Assembly: GCA_037952775.1 (NCBI GenBank)
Contig: JBANAY010000001.1
Coordinates: 5,208,001-5,272,000 of the forward strand
Direction: 5' to 3'
Length of the DNA stretch: 64,000 bases
Source: Clonostachys chloroleuca
Lineage: Eukaryota; Ascomycota; Sordariomycetes; Hypocreales; Bionectriaceae
In this document: one piece after another, positions 46,401 to 57,684 of the stretch
Layout: each line of letters begins with the position of its first letter
Numbering within the stretch: the stretch's first letter is position 1
The notes under the pieces: model-generated
The model's database searches: none
What the model was told of the DNA's origin: nothing
The model's input: only the letters and a program-made list of their open reading frames with translations
Program-made: the position numbers and the translations under genes

Positions 46401-48525
46401 GATTCTGCCAATAACAAAACGAGACTTGACAGCATCACGGCAAGCTGGGATTGCATCCAAGCCATCAGCTTCAAGGGAATTTTGGATTTCCGAGAGACCG
46501 CGAAATGTCAGGTAAATAGCGCGCTGCTCCTGGCATTTACAGTCATCGTGTGTACCATAATCGTGGCCAAGTTTCTTGCTGCAGTTCGATTTGGTTCAAA
46601 GCGAACCCCCGTGCAACAAGACAAGTTTGTTATCTGTCAAGTCCCAGCTTATTCGGAAGGCGAGGAGTCCTTGAGAAAGGCGATTAACTCGCTTGCAAAC
46701 CTCAAATACGACAACAGGCGAAAGCTCATATGCATTATTTGCGACGGTCTTGTCGTTGGGCAAGGGAATGACCGTACTACGCCGAAGATCATACTCGAGC
46801 TGCTTGGCGTTGATCAGACGTACGATCCTCCAGCGCACGCATTCAAGTCCATCGGTACAGGTAGTGCACAGCTAAACTACGGAAAGGTATATTCCGGCCT
46901 CTACGAACACGAGGGGAGTATTGTTCCGTACATCGTGATCGTCAAGGTTGGCAAAGAGTCTGAGCAGTCTCGAACAAAGCCTGGAAATCGTGGGAAACGA
47001 GATTCACAGATGGTTCTGATGAGCTTTTTGAATAGAGTTCACCACAACGCCCCGATGAACCCGCTGGAACTTGAACTGTTTCACCATATAAACACCATTA
47101 TAGGCGTTGATCCTCAGCTGTATGAGTTCTTACTGATGGTTGACGCTGATACATGTGTTGATGAGGATGCATTAAACCACTTGGTTGCTGCTTGCACTGA
47201 GAATACCAAAATTGCGGGCATATGCGGCGAGACCACGTTGGCCAATGATCAAAGGAGTTGGTGGACAATGATTCAAATATATGAGTATTTCATCTCTCAT
47301 CACTTGGCCAAAGCCTTCGAATCATTGTTTGGCTCTGTCACTTGCCTACCAGGATGGTTTGTCACCCAAATCTCTTTCGTGATGCAATTTGCTGACCAGT
47401 TCATTCACTAGCTTTACGATGTACCGTTTGAAAACCTATGATGGCAAGAAGCCTTTGATCGTCTCGGATGCTGTGATCGAAGACTATAGCATCTGCGACG
47501 TAGAGACTTTGCACATGAAGAATCTATTATCCCTTGGAGAGGACCGCTACTTGACAACCCTCATGATGAAGCATTTCCCCCGCATGTGGCTCAAATTCCT
47601 ACCAGAAGCCAAATGCCAAACTGCTGCTCCAGAGTCGTGGAGCGTCCTTCTATCACAGCGAAGAAGATGGATAAACTCCACCATTCACAACCTGGCTGAG
47701 CTGATGCGCCTTGAGAATATGTGCGGTTTCTGCTTTTTTGGTATGCGAGCTGTCGTTTTCGCAGATCTTTTCGGTACTATTATTTTCCCAGCTACCTGCG
47801 TATATCTGGGATATCTCTTTTATCGACTGGGGACAAATAGTGGTCCATTCCCTACGATCTCAATAGCCCTGTTGGCAGGGTCATATGGGCTGCAGGCTCT
47901 GCTTTTTCTCTTCAGAGCGGACTGGCAACACATAGGCTGGATGATTATATACATCATGGCATTGCCTCTTTACTCTTTTGTCCTCCCTCTCTATTCCTTT
48001 TGGAACCAGGACAACTTTACATGGGGTAACACTCGTGTTGTCATTGGCGAAAAGGGAAACAAGCAAGTGGTTGCTATCGACGACGAGGAGGTCTTTGATC
48101 CCAGTCTCATCCCACTACACCACTGGGTTGACTACCCTTCACGTTACACTCCGTCTCCGATTCCAAATCGAAACCATACACAAAGTGCGCTCTCTGGTTC
48201 ATATTCGGCTCCCAAACTGAACCTCCAAAGCCGTGCACCCACAGCCTTGGGACATAGGTCTAGCGTTGGGGTGTTCCGAGATCAGATCACTGAATTTCGG
48301 GGTAGAGAGACACCAGATGCGTTCTTAGATCCCTCTGGCCGAGCCAGTTTTACTCAAGAGATCATTCGGAACTCGGTGAAATCTTTGCTAGAAGAGATAA
48401 ACTTAGACACGGTTACGAAAGGGCAGATACGCGCAATTCTTGAGCAACGCCTACACACGAGCCTGACGGGAGAAGAGCTGGAAATCTTCAACCAAGAGCT
48501 CGACAGTCAGCTCCAGCGCATATAA
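43463..48525 (+). CDS. Chitin synthase with myosin-like head, class VII (CsmB-like)
   Basis: A 1653-residue plasma-membrane enzyme that polymerises UDP-GlcNAc into chitin. Exons are 43463-43710, 43757-47356 and 47412-48525. The first intron is only 46 nt (GTGAGC..CTAAC..TAG); the second has GTTTGT and CTGAC signals. Residues 1 to about 600 resemble a short myosin motor ([34 protein letters not shown]). No P-loop (GESGxGKT) is present, as in the reduced heads of class VII and unlike class V. Then follow membrane helices, a cytochrome-b5-like domain (about 775-800, [15 protein letters not shown]) and the catalytic domain, with [27 protein letters not shown] and QRRRW at 1365-1369. More membrane helices and a C-terminal DEK-C domain ([17 protein letters not shown]) complete it. 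The second intron lies just after VTCLPG, and splicing recreates CFTMYRL. The frame is intact. Confidence 0.94.
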
Positions 48526-48662
48526 TGGTTACAATTTAGTTTTTTGCAAAAGATATAATGCATTAATTGTCATGACAATGGTCTTTCTTTATCTCTAAAT
48601 GAAACATGTACAACACATTAATATTTAATTAAAAATAATGAAAAAAGCAAAAAGAAGAAGAA

Positions 48663-49070
48663 GATTTGACTTGTTATCTATTTCTATGAAACCATCGCTT
48701 CGTGGCCAAACTTAGACCATTGCCTACTTCGACTTCGATCAACAACTCTTTTGAAGCGAACCCGAGCTGCACAATACATGATGATTTCCCACCAGTGCTG
48801 AAGCATAAACTTACAGTTGCATCCCTTTTTGTTGGGGGGGGGCAAGGTTTATACCGTCGTGAACAAGCTAGTACTTCAACCCATGCTACTTCCACTGCCA
48901 TTTTCGCTATGGCAAGCGCTGCTGCCAGTGGCCTCACCAAGCGGGCATCGCCTCTAGATGTCAAATTCGAGCAGCTCGGCAACTCTAGATCCAAGGCTAG
49001 TATTATTGACTGCGTGTTGCGAGTGTTGAAGATGCCCTTAAAACCTCGGCTTTCCAGGTTATCATGTTTA
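48663..49070 (+). pseudogene. Relic of the deuterolysin 5' region (copy 1)
   Basis: From about 48,880 to 49,050 the plus strand is clearly related to the first exon of the intact deuterolysin gene at 51235 (minus strand). It reads LTKRASPLDVKFEQLGN where the gene has LTKRASPLDVKVEQLGN. The start, the signal peptide and everything after the first about 60 residues are degraded or missing. The flanking sequence back to 48,663 matches the relic at 53,640-54,020 with many substitutions, so both relics descend from a common duplicate. There is no catalytic domain and no function is expected. Confidence 0.75.
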
Positions 49071-49109
49071 TGAGTTTAAGTGGTTTGATGCTCACGAAGT
49101 CTTCAGTAC

Positions 49110-49470
49110 CTTGAACTTATTTGAAGAATTGGGCTGTTTCGGTGAGATTTTATGATCTGCTCACGTGTTTCTTTGGCGAGCCAGCAAGCCCGATCAAAAG
49201 ACCGACCAATCTACCCTGAAATGATCTTCAGGCCGCCAGAAAGGAGGTCAAAAGGGTACAAGAAGTCACGTTTACTAACTCTTTGGAAACATTAAATCAT
49301 GAGTGGGTGGGAAACAAGGTTATCGCAATCTAGAACGATGTTGCTGTTCTGTTTAATAAGTTCCCCCAAACCAGAGAGCTTGGCAGATGATATTACACGT
49401 ATTCATAAATCAAAAAAAAAAAAAGGAGCTCTTGCGTCTTGCAGCGCTTAGGAACATGAAGAACGCTCGG
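49110..49470 (+). repeat. Degenerate repeat, copy A of an unidentified coding relic
   Basis: This block matches 59,130-59,500 over most of its length. Shared words include the tttggcgagccagcaa / gttcggcaaaccagcaaa region, the ctaccctgaaatgatcttcaggc / ctaccttgaaatggtcttcaggc region, and tgggaaa(c/t)aag(g/a)ttat(c/t)gcaa. In copy B a conceptual reading includes HESVGNKIIANWDVVAFLFN; here the same frame has stops and a 13-base A run. It looks like a fragment of a protein-coding gene or mobile element that I cannot name. Confidence 0.6.
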
Positions 49471-49486
49471 AATATGTGGGCTGTCA

Positions 49487-49642
49487 GCTTATTGTGAGTA
49501 CTTATTCGCTTATTATAAATCATACATTGGCTTATTGTCAAGCATATGTTGGATTATTGTAAAGTATACACTGGCTAGTTTTAAAGCTTATTATTGTAAA
49601 GCAGATATTGGCTTATTATAAAGTATACATTAGCTTATTGTA
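49487..49642. repeat. 22-bp minisatellite, about seven copies
   Basis: An AT-rich tandem repeat with unit near gcttattgtaaagtatacattg. Units start at 49487, 49508, 49530, 49552, 49574 (shortened, partly fused), about 49589, 49611 and 49633 (partial). Copies differ at several positions. Confidence 0.7.
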
Positions 49643-49901
49643 CTTACCCCGTCAAGCATGCACACAGTTATCCTAATACACAATACACGAACCTAGACAA
49701 AAATATTACAATGGTATGAAACCGTCAATTGTAGTTTATTTGGATAGAACAAATGGTGATGCTAATCTTCGCACCCTGCGTACAACGCGAAGCTATATGC
49801 TGAGTACCATCCCGCCCATCTAGCTATCTACAATCCGAATTGAGAGGGGTAGAACAACAAAACAGGAAGGCAAACATGACAACAAACACAAAACAACCCT
49901 C

Positions 49902-51235
49902 TCAGCAATTGGCCAGAATACCATTAGAGTAAAGGGCATAAGAGTCAGCATTGTTGAGTGACTGCGAAGCGCTAATGGAAGTCACACAGCCCTCATAACC
50001 GTAGCAAACGTCGTCGGTTCCCTTAACGGCAACCAAGTGTGTCGCCTCATGGACCAACACATAGGGCTGGTCAGCGGCGTGACAGGAAGTGGAGGATGCC
50101 GGGAATTGGAACCAGTAATCGCACAAGACGATGTACTCGCTGCTTCCTGGCTGGGTGTAGGCGACGACGCCATCGGTGCACCAGTTTCCGACGTCGGTAC
50201 AGTACAGCTTCACAGCGCCGCTGGTGCTGCTGCTGAACTGGCTAGCGGTCTTGTCAAACACACTCGCTACTGTGCTCTTTGTGCTGCTTGAGGTGGAGTG
50301 GAAATATTGGTTCAGTCTGGTTCCGGCCGTGGCAGCAGAACTGGCAGACTGAGCATATGACTTGGCCTTGCTAATAGCATTGGTTACCGCGGTCTTCTTA
50401 GTGCCGCTGCAGTCGTTCTGGACTGTTACGCGCTTCTCGTGCTGAGCGATCTTGAAGGCGGAGAAGACTTCAGCAGCTTGAGTGCCGTCGACCTTGGCCT
50501 GGATCGTATCCGAGCTGTAAACAACTTGGCCGACGATGGTGTTGCTTCCCTCATTGGCGTACTGGAGGCTTCCAGTAGTGGCGATATCGAAGTCGCCGCC
50601 GGCACCCAAATCATGCCATTGCGCAGCGTCCCACTCAACCTCGACCGTCTCTCCTGCAGCAATCACCTGGAAGGCTGAGTCTGAGAGATTCTCAGTGTGG
50701 ATAAAGAAGCGTGGGCCGGTAAAGGGAACACTCTTGGCTGTAGATGTGGTTAGTTTTATAACGGATCGAAGGTGACAGCAACGGATTGAAGGTGATAATA
50801 ACAGAAGAAATTTGATAAAAATAGAAGGAAGGCCACAACAGCGGAAGGAAGTTGATAATAGCTGAAGGAAGGGGACAATAACTGAAGGAAGGGGACAATA
50901 ACTGAAGGAAAGTGGCAATAATAGATTGATGATGAAAATAACAGCTCGAATGTGGCAACAACGGATCGAAGGTGATAAGAATGTTACAAGCGAAGGAATT
51001 GAATTAGCTTACCATTCTGTGAGATCCTAGCCTTCTCGACAGGCGCTGAGTCAAGGATGCTGCCAGTCTTCAACACTCGCAATGCGGAGTCACCCGTGTT
51101 GGTGATGCTAGCTTTGAATCCAGTGTTGCCGAGCTGCTCGACCTTAACATCGAGAGGCGATGCTCGCTTCGTGAGATCAACGGCAGCAGCGCTTGCTAGG
51201 CCGAGGAGGGCGGAGAAAATAGCGGCAGTCTTCAT
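49902..51235 (-). CDS. Deuterolysin (M35 zinc metalloprotease), secreted
   Basis: A 352-residue neutral metalloprotease of the aspzincin family, which cleaves basic proteins outside the cell. Exon 1 is 51235-51013 and exon 2 is 50737-49902, joined in phase. It begins with a signal peptide (MKTAAIFSALLGLASAAA) and a propeptide with a KR site at residues 23-24 (LTKRASPLDVKVEQL). The mature enzyme carries the zinc motif HEATH (His304, Glu305, His308) and the aspartate ligand in the downstream GTDD/YGYEG segment, typical of M35. Cysteines are placed for disulfides. The intron (50738-51012, 275 nt) is four to five times longer than others here because it contains a 20-bp tandem repeat. A TATA-like element lies about 110 bp upstream. 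Two decayed copies of the 5' end flank the gene. Confidence 0.93.
50760..50979. repeat. 20-bp minisatellite inside the deuterolysin intron, 11 copies
   Basis: Eleven consecutive 20-bp units fill 220 of the 275 intron bases, with no change of period. The best-conserved unit is aactgaaggaaggggacaat. First and last units are nearly identical (aacggatcgaaggtgacagc and aacggatcgaaggtgataag), while central ones diverge. The splice signals lie outside the array. Confidence 0.88.
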
Positions 51236-51344
51236 CTTGACTATTGGGCTCTGTCTTGTTCCAATGTTTGTGAGGCTTAAAACAATAACACACTGAGACA
51301 AGCAAACAATAAAACAACCCTCATAATCAAGAGAGCAGACCCAG

Positions 51345-51354
51345 GCTTTATATT
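51345..51354 (-). promoter_or_regulatory. TATA box candidate of the deuterolysin gene
   Basis: Read on the minus strand, GAATATAAAG lies about 110 bp upstream of the deuterolysin ATG. Confidence 0.45.
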
Positions 51355-53639
51355 CTACTTGAGGTTTCACCGATGCTAGTTACCATTACAAGATCCAATA
51401 CACTAACGCCGAGTTCTAGCAACATCCTTTCCCCTTTAGGCGAGCGATAAAACCGCCAGGGTGGTAGGGTAGAGCTCTGAAACGGCGCTTCGATGGTGTG
51501 GCCCCAGGATCTGTCACGACGGGGAACACTACGACGAGGGCTTACAAAAGTTCTTTCAAGGTTCCGTTGTTCTAACGTAACATTACAGAGAAAGAGCTAC
51601 GGCCAAGAGGACTTTTCTCTTACATGTGTATTGGCTCATTGCTGGAAAATTTAGGTTCAAGGATAAGCAGAACTGCCTTGAATGAATCTCATGTTTTGAG
51701 CCCCTTCCTGCATGTGTAGACGAGTGTGAAAGTTCAAAAAGGGCAGAAAATGACTGTGCCATTCATTCTTACCATCCAATTAAGGCAGCACTCGGAGGGT
51801 TGTCCCAATTCAGCAAGCATCAACCCACGCTCCGTCCCCTGCGTTGGTGTGGGGTGTCTCATCTGGCTGGAAGATTTCCCCTGGCTGCGGTCAGGCGCTG
51901 CTAGAGACGGCCTTCAGAGCATCGAGTAGACTGTCGTCAACATGAGGACAGTTTTAAGAAGAAACAAGAAAAAGTACAGGATATGGCGGCTTCGCGCGGC
52001 CAAGCCCTGAACGAAGCACCTTATTGCGCCTGACTGTTTCAACTTTAACTGGCAATGATCTGATCAATTCCCTCAGATATTGAGTGCATAGTACCTGTGT
52101 AATGAAAATAAGAAAGAGTATTGTCCACCTCTAAACCAAGATAGGAGAAGAGTTAAACCCCCTCCAATCGGACAGGAATCCGTGATTGATAGACACTTTA
52201 TTGCGATCCTTGCTGTTCCGCCAAAGAATCTGGAGAAGAGGTTTTGAACAGCTAATAGTGCATTGACAAAAGAGCATCCGTAAGCGGCATGAACATTTCA
52301 TTCGCTGCGAGGAACCGAGCGCGAAGCGAGCGCAAGAGTGGTTTGGGCATGGTCCCTTCCTCGTAAAGTATAACCTAAATTGTCGATCACGGACCTTTGT
52401 ATCAGCTGCGGATGTCACTCTTAGATGTATGTGTCCGGGGGGATGGGTCTGTAGGAGTCAAGCGAGTGTTTCGAATGCATGAGCAGATATCCCAGCAAAC
52501 AACACACTGCTTGACCCACTCGTATCGTAGGAGCAACTCCTAATTACTGGGAATACTTTGATGTGACACACCAGAAACAGCAGTTCCATGGCATATCTTG
52601 AAATGCCGAACAGAGGATGTCTCCGGAGGCCCAATCCGAAGTCGCCCATACATTCCTGAACCAATCGGCAACGTGCCCGGATCCAACCCGTAGCGTAACG
52701 TGCCATGTTACCTCACATGATTTGCGACTGTTGATAATTACGTTCGGTCTAATACGCTTTTTGGTGGAGTTGAACCCACATCAGGATATCCTACACGAGG
52801 TTTACATTATTGGTACCCTCCGCGGCAGAGGCTTGCCGATATTGATACCATCTTTCACATCTAAAGGTTGCATCTACTCGTGAAGAAGATATGGCAACAC
52901 TTTCTCAGATGTCCTTATCCGACAACTGAGTCACAGAAAATGGAGATAGCTCAAAGAAGCAGGTGTGGTCGATCTATTACCTTGCCAAAACTAATCATTG
53001 ATGGAATAATTGTCAGGACTTCGAACTTTGATTAGAGATGAGGTATGTGTCATGAAACCGTCGCCTCCTCGTATAATCCCTGCAGGGCGCACCTTATCAC
53101 ATATATTCAAGGTACGATCATCCTCACAATGCTATTCTCAGCTGTTGCCACTCTCGCGGTAATGTCTCACAAATGAATTAACTCCCATTTAAATTCCGAC
53201 GAATAAAACCCGCAAGAAGTAGTCTTATCAAAAGCCGGTAAAGGGGAACAAGCTTCATTGCACAGCTGGGTTGGCATTTTACTAAATAATAGTTACGCTG
53301 GTAGGGCAGCTTATAGTCATTGATTTATTTTCTTTCTCAAGAGATGAAGAACGCAGAGCAATGGCCAATTACAATGTGAGATGAACCCAGAAATAGCCAA
53401 TCTGCACTATCCTATCCATAGGAAACAAATATACGATATATCCTACACGCTACTGAATAAAACCAAAGAGAAAGAAAATACAGATTTATCCTGCAGGCTT
53501 ACTAGGAGGCCCATACCTTAATATTGATAGCTAAAGCTATAGAGTTACGTCGCGGTAACGTATTTCCCGTAAAATCTCTCAAAGATAATCAATACTTGCT
53601 AAATAGTTTTAATGCCTGTGATCTAAAAGACTACGCACA
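51355..53639. other. Intergenic region
   Basis: About 2.3 kb with no supportable gene. Short frames (51726-51929, 52131-52418, 52617-52883) carry no recognisable motifs. Confidence 0.4.
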
Positions 53640-54020
53640 CTGGTAATCTTATATCTATCTATGAAACGATCGGATTGTGACCACATTAAGACCATTACTT
53701 ACTTTGACCAACAAAGTTTTTGAAGCGAACCCTCACTACCCAACACACTATTATCTGTTACCAGTACTGAATTATAACCCCCCAGTTGAATCCCTATTGC
53801 CGACATGATTTATGCCCCCTTGAACAAGCTAAGGGACCAACCGACCCTACTTCCGCTGCCCGCTTCGCTCGGCAAACGCTGCCGCCGTTGAACTAACCAG
53901 ACGCTCCTCGCCTTTCGATATCAAAGCCGAGCAGCTCGGTAGCGCTGGTTTCAAGACCAGGATTATCGATTGAGTATTGTGAGCGTTGAAGACGCCTTTA
54001 AGACCTTGGCTCTATAGATT
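53640..54020 (+). pseudogene. Relic of the deuterolysin 5' region (copy 2)
   Basis: It is homologous to copy 1 along its whole length, including the non-coding part (for example ttttgaagcgaaccc in both). Around 53,875-53,965 it still reads a propeptide-like segment (SSPFDIKAEQLGSAGFK) before stops. It is more diverged from the intact gene than copy 1. It is followed by very AT-rich DNA (54,010-54,200). Confidence 0.7.
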
Positions 54021-54313
54021 ACAAAGTTTGCAAATTTTTATAATTCAATGTATATTATTAAACAGATATTATAGAATTTATCAAGATTAGTTAGAAAAAA
54101 ACTATTTACTATAAATATATGTCTTTCCCAAACTAAAAGAGTTTTAAACTTCAAAGAATAGCGTATTATAATTTATATAAAAATTCTTCTCAAAAAGCTT
54201 AGAGATAAATAATGTTCCAAGGTTACTTTGTGGTAGTCTGTGATTCCTGTAGTGGTGTGGCTTATAGAAGAGCACAGTTGCTAAGAAATAGAGACTTTCG
54301 CAAACGAAACAAT
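54021..54313. other. Very AT-rich spacer
   Basis: AT-rich DNA without genes between the relic and the 3' end of the dynamin-like gene. Confidence 0.4.
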
Positions 54314-56797
54314 TTATAGGATATCTATTCTTGTGAAAGAGATCGCTCCCTCAAATCTCGAGGCTATAAATTGGACGAAACTAACCAGCTGGCTGACTGT
54401 ATTGCCCTCCAGGCTCTTGCCATCTTGTTCACCCCACAGAAGCCAAGGATTCGTTGCGCAAGGTTCTTTGAGAATGTTCAAAGCTTTCTCCAAATCGCTC
54501 ATCTTCTTCTTGATCCGGCTCCGATTCCTCTTCGTGGCCTTAGACTCACCAGCGATTCGGTCAAGATCACCGTTTTCCAATTCCAAGACCCAATCTTGCG
54601 TAAACACCTTAAGAGGGCTTCCCGGTCCATTCAGCAGGTGATAGTTCACAGCAAGCTGGAAGATGTTGTCGATGTAGCGATCTCGCGCCAGGCTATAATA
54701 AGCTCGGAGAATATCATGTACCTCTTGTTGCAAATGCTCAGAATTGCTCTGGGACTTGGTTACATAAGAGACATCTCGCAAATTGACCATATACTGGACC
54801 TCGCCGTACTGCTTACTGTCCTTCCTTGCTGTTGGGTAAAGGAAGGCCATCAAGCGCTCGCCTTTCGTCTCTGCAAGACTCTCATTGAAGCGCTTATTGA
54901 GCGTGTATGGTTGTTTCTGTTGATCAACGTGAATCAATAGTTTCATTTGTTTTAGGGCTTTTTTATAGCCTGGTAAGAGACCGGCGAGAACCTCTCTCCA
55001 CAACTTTTGATAGATCTCTTGATCAAGACAGATCTTGCCCAGTATGATTTTGATGAAGCGATGGACCGTGAGAATCACTCTGTTCATATAAGTCTCTGTA
55101 ATAGCCTTCCATTTGCGAGATTGTTCCGCAAAGGCCGCAGATACAAGGTGGGCGTTAAATGTTCCGAGATCGAGACCCCTGGACCGGAGGTAAACATCCC
55201 TGATCCATGTTGCCATATGATCGTCTGGGCCTTCGATATTGCCAGGAAAGGCAAGAATACCACCAAGCTCTGCCAATTCCTGTTCTGTACCCTCGTCAAC
55301 ATTCGCGCTGTTGACAAGTTCCTGTATAGGTCGAATATGTGAATAGAAGGCTGACTCTTCTGTTTCACCAGCGCCAGTTGACTTATCCTCAGAATCCCAG
55401 TCGTCAGTTGCAAGTTGTGGAATTTGTCCGGGAGTCTCAAAGTTTCTTGAATGAGCTCGCTTGTGAAACTCAAAACAGAAGATCTCCGTGATATTCACGA
55501 CTTGCGTGATCAGACGCAACTCCTCCTTTTCGAAGATCTTACTTGCGTTATAGTCCGCCGATAAGGCTGATCTGACGTGGTCCTGGAACTGCCCGGCCAT
55601 TCGACTGAGAAATATGCGCTGTTCTCGCTGGTTCTGACGGGGCGGTCCCAGCTCGTCCAGCTCGTCGTTACAAATCCTTAGCTGTTGGTCGATGTCCGCC
55701 ATCATCTTAGGGAACTCCCTCGCAGAGATATCCAACAAGAGACACCGCAGCTGTCCTTTGAGCGCTGAGATGCCTACTCTGTCCCTCTTGAGCTGATTCC
55801 ATGGATAATTTCTGAGAATCTGTTCAAGTTGATCATGCTCGACCTTTGCATCATCAGCACCGCGATTGCGAACAAGGTAGTAGCCCAGGGTGAGTGGCCT
55901 TCGCTTCCCTCGGACGAGATCGCAGACTGCGTTTTGAGCACTCTTTTCGGTGACCAGATCTGGCTTGGTGAGAATACCGATGGTACGCTCTCCACCCTTG
56001 TCGAACTCCTCGGCTAGTTGCAGGATCTCTTGGGTGGCAATGTCAACATTGCTTGGCAAAACAGCCAGGATGATCGTGCGCTCGTCTCTCATATACTTTC
56101 GGACGAGGTTATTCACCATTTCCATGTCGTTTTTAGTAGTTCCGTCTCCTGCGACGCGGAAAATTCCAGGAACGTCAATAATAGTAAGAAGATCCTCCTC
56201 AGGACCATGAATTTCCACTTTCAGAACGTCTTCACTGAAGATATCTCCTTGACCTTTTGATAGGTCTGATCGTAAGCCCATTTGCTCGTGCGCCTTTGAG
56301 CCGAATGTATTAGCTGGGTTATATAGAAACGCTGCTGGTCAGTGTTTAAGACAGATCTTACCTTCTTCATTATATCAGTAAAATGCAGTCGGAATTCTGA
56401 GCTGCTAGACTCGGTACAGTGAAAAGCCTCGAGGTGCTTCCGATGGTCCTCGGTAGCATTAGGCCCTGGAATAATGCTAATGTGGACTGCCTCGTCATCT
56501 TGGCGACGGGAAGAAATCTGAGTAGCATGACGGGTGCAGAGCGTCTGATCTCGAAGAAAGGGAATCCCAGTCACGTTGTCTAGAAGAGATGATTTTCCAG
56601 AGCTTTGATCTCCAACAACGACAAGCTGCAGGGGTCAGTGTTGGATCCAGAGGCAGTGAGCACGCGTCAATGAAAGAAATTGAATGCCCTACCTGCGGTA
56701 AGGCTACGTGTTGAGCGATATTGAGATCGCGAAGCCTATCTATTTTGTCAAGCAGCTGAGGGTCCGATAATTGAGAGACTTCTTGCAGAACAGTCAT
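54314..56797 (-). CDS. Dynamin-like large GTPase (Mx/Vps1-type architecture)
   Basis: A 782-residue member of the dynamin superfamily, which assembles on membranes and uses GTP to remodel them. Exons are 56797-56693, 56625-56362 and 56293-54314, all in phase 0, with GTAGGG and GTAAGA donors. G1 is GDQSSGKSS (40-48), G3 is DVPG (163-166; the usual residue after Asp is Leu) and G4 is TKPD (232-235). A helical stalk region follows. The C-terminal segment around VHDILRAYYSLARDRYIDNI has the form of a GTPase effector domain. There is no pleckstrin-homology domain, no transmembrane helix and no proline-rich tail, which fits the Mx-like group expanded in filamentous fungi rather than Dnm1 or Vps1. 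The frame is intact. Its precise role is unknown. Confidence 0.92.
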
Positions 56798-57684
56798 GTT
56801 GAAAGTCAAAGGTTGGAACGATTTCAGTTTTCAAAAAAAACTATTCGATGAATTTCAGAGGATTTGCAAAACGTAGCCAAGTGTAGTGAGCTGAAAAAGA
56901 CTGAAGGTGTTAGAAAAAATGTGTTTACAAGTCGGAAAGGGCTGTTGTTTTATAGGCGTCCGAGCACGGGTACCGCGCGGGTACGGGAGCGTCAATGTAT
57001 CTTACCCTCAGTTTTGCCTACTGTATTCGGAGAACAAAATGAATCTGTTCAATTCGCTTTGGGCTAGCAATGATATCGCACCCTTCAGTTGCAGCGTTAC
57101 TGTTGGTTGCAGTGTTCTGAAGCTTGAAGCCAAGCCTATTGGCTATTTTTGAGGCTATCAAGAGCCTGATACTACCTCCCTTTGAGCGTGGCCAACGCAC
57201 AAGCACGCCTCACTCAACCGACCTTTTTCATTGGCCAGAATTGAGGTCAACCAGACAGTGAGGCATTAGGCATCATGATCCAACAAATTCTTATCCCATT
57301 GACGTTCTCTATTGGTTCCTTTTGAGGCTAATCCCCACTGTGTGGCAATGAATTGCATATCAGGCGCATGCCGAGGAATCGAGGCTCACAATTAGTCCCA
57401 GATTGGGTGACATGCAGAATGTCTGTGTATATTTCATACCTACGTTGAGACCTTAAAAGATAGGGCCAGCACCACACTAGCTCTACTGGTTCGACTCAAG
57501 TTCAAGCGGGAAGTTCAGACCTTGTTTATCCCCTCCTACAAAGCGACCCCATACTATTGCCGACGCAGTCCTGGGTTATCAAACAGTAGCCCGGGACTGC
57601 AATAAGCTCAACTTCTCTACTTTTGTTCTTCGATAAGGAGGCGGGTCTCCTGCACCTGCTAGCAGGAGATCCTCGCCTACCTGA
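56798..57684. other. Intergenic region, divergent promoter
   Basis: This separates the dynamin-like gene (minus) from the C2H2 gene (plus). The missing 5' exon of the C2H2 gene should lie here, but I cannot place it. A sequence resembling a tRNA B box (ggttcgactc, 57488) has no matching A box or acceptor stem. Confidence 0.4.

Noticed and set aside
48702..49073. 123-codon frame as a real gene
   Set aside because: Its recognisable part is a decayed deuterolysin propeptide in an otherwise random frame.
49487..49642. CRISPR-like array
   Set aside because: Contiguous tandem units without unique spacers in a fungal genome; it is a minisatellite.
54010..54200. AT-rich block as a RIP-mutated transposon
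   Set aside because: Strongly AT-rich, but no terminal repeats, no coding remnants and no second copy that I could see.
57480..57500. tRNA B-box-like sequence ggttcgactc
   Set aside because: No A box at the right distance, no anticodon stem and no acceptor pairing.
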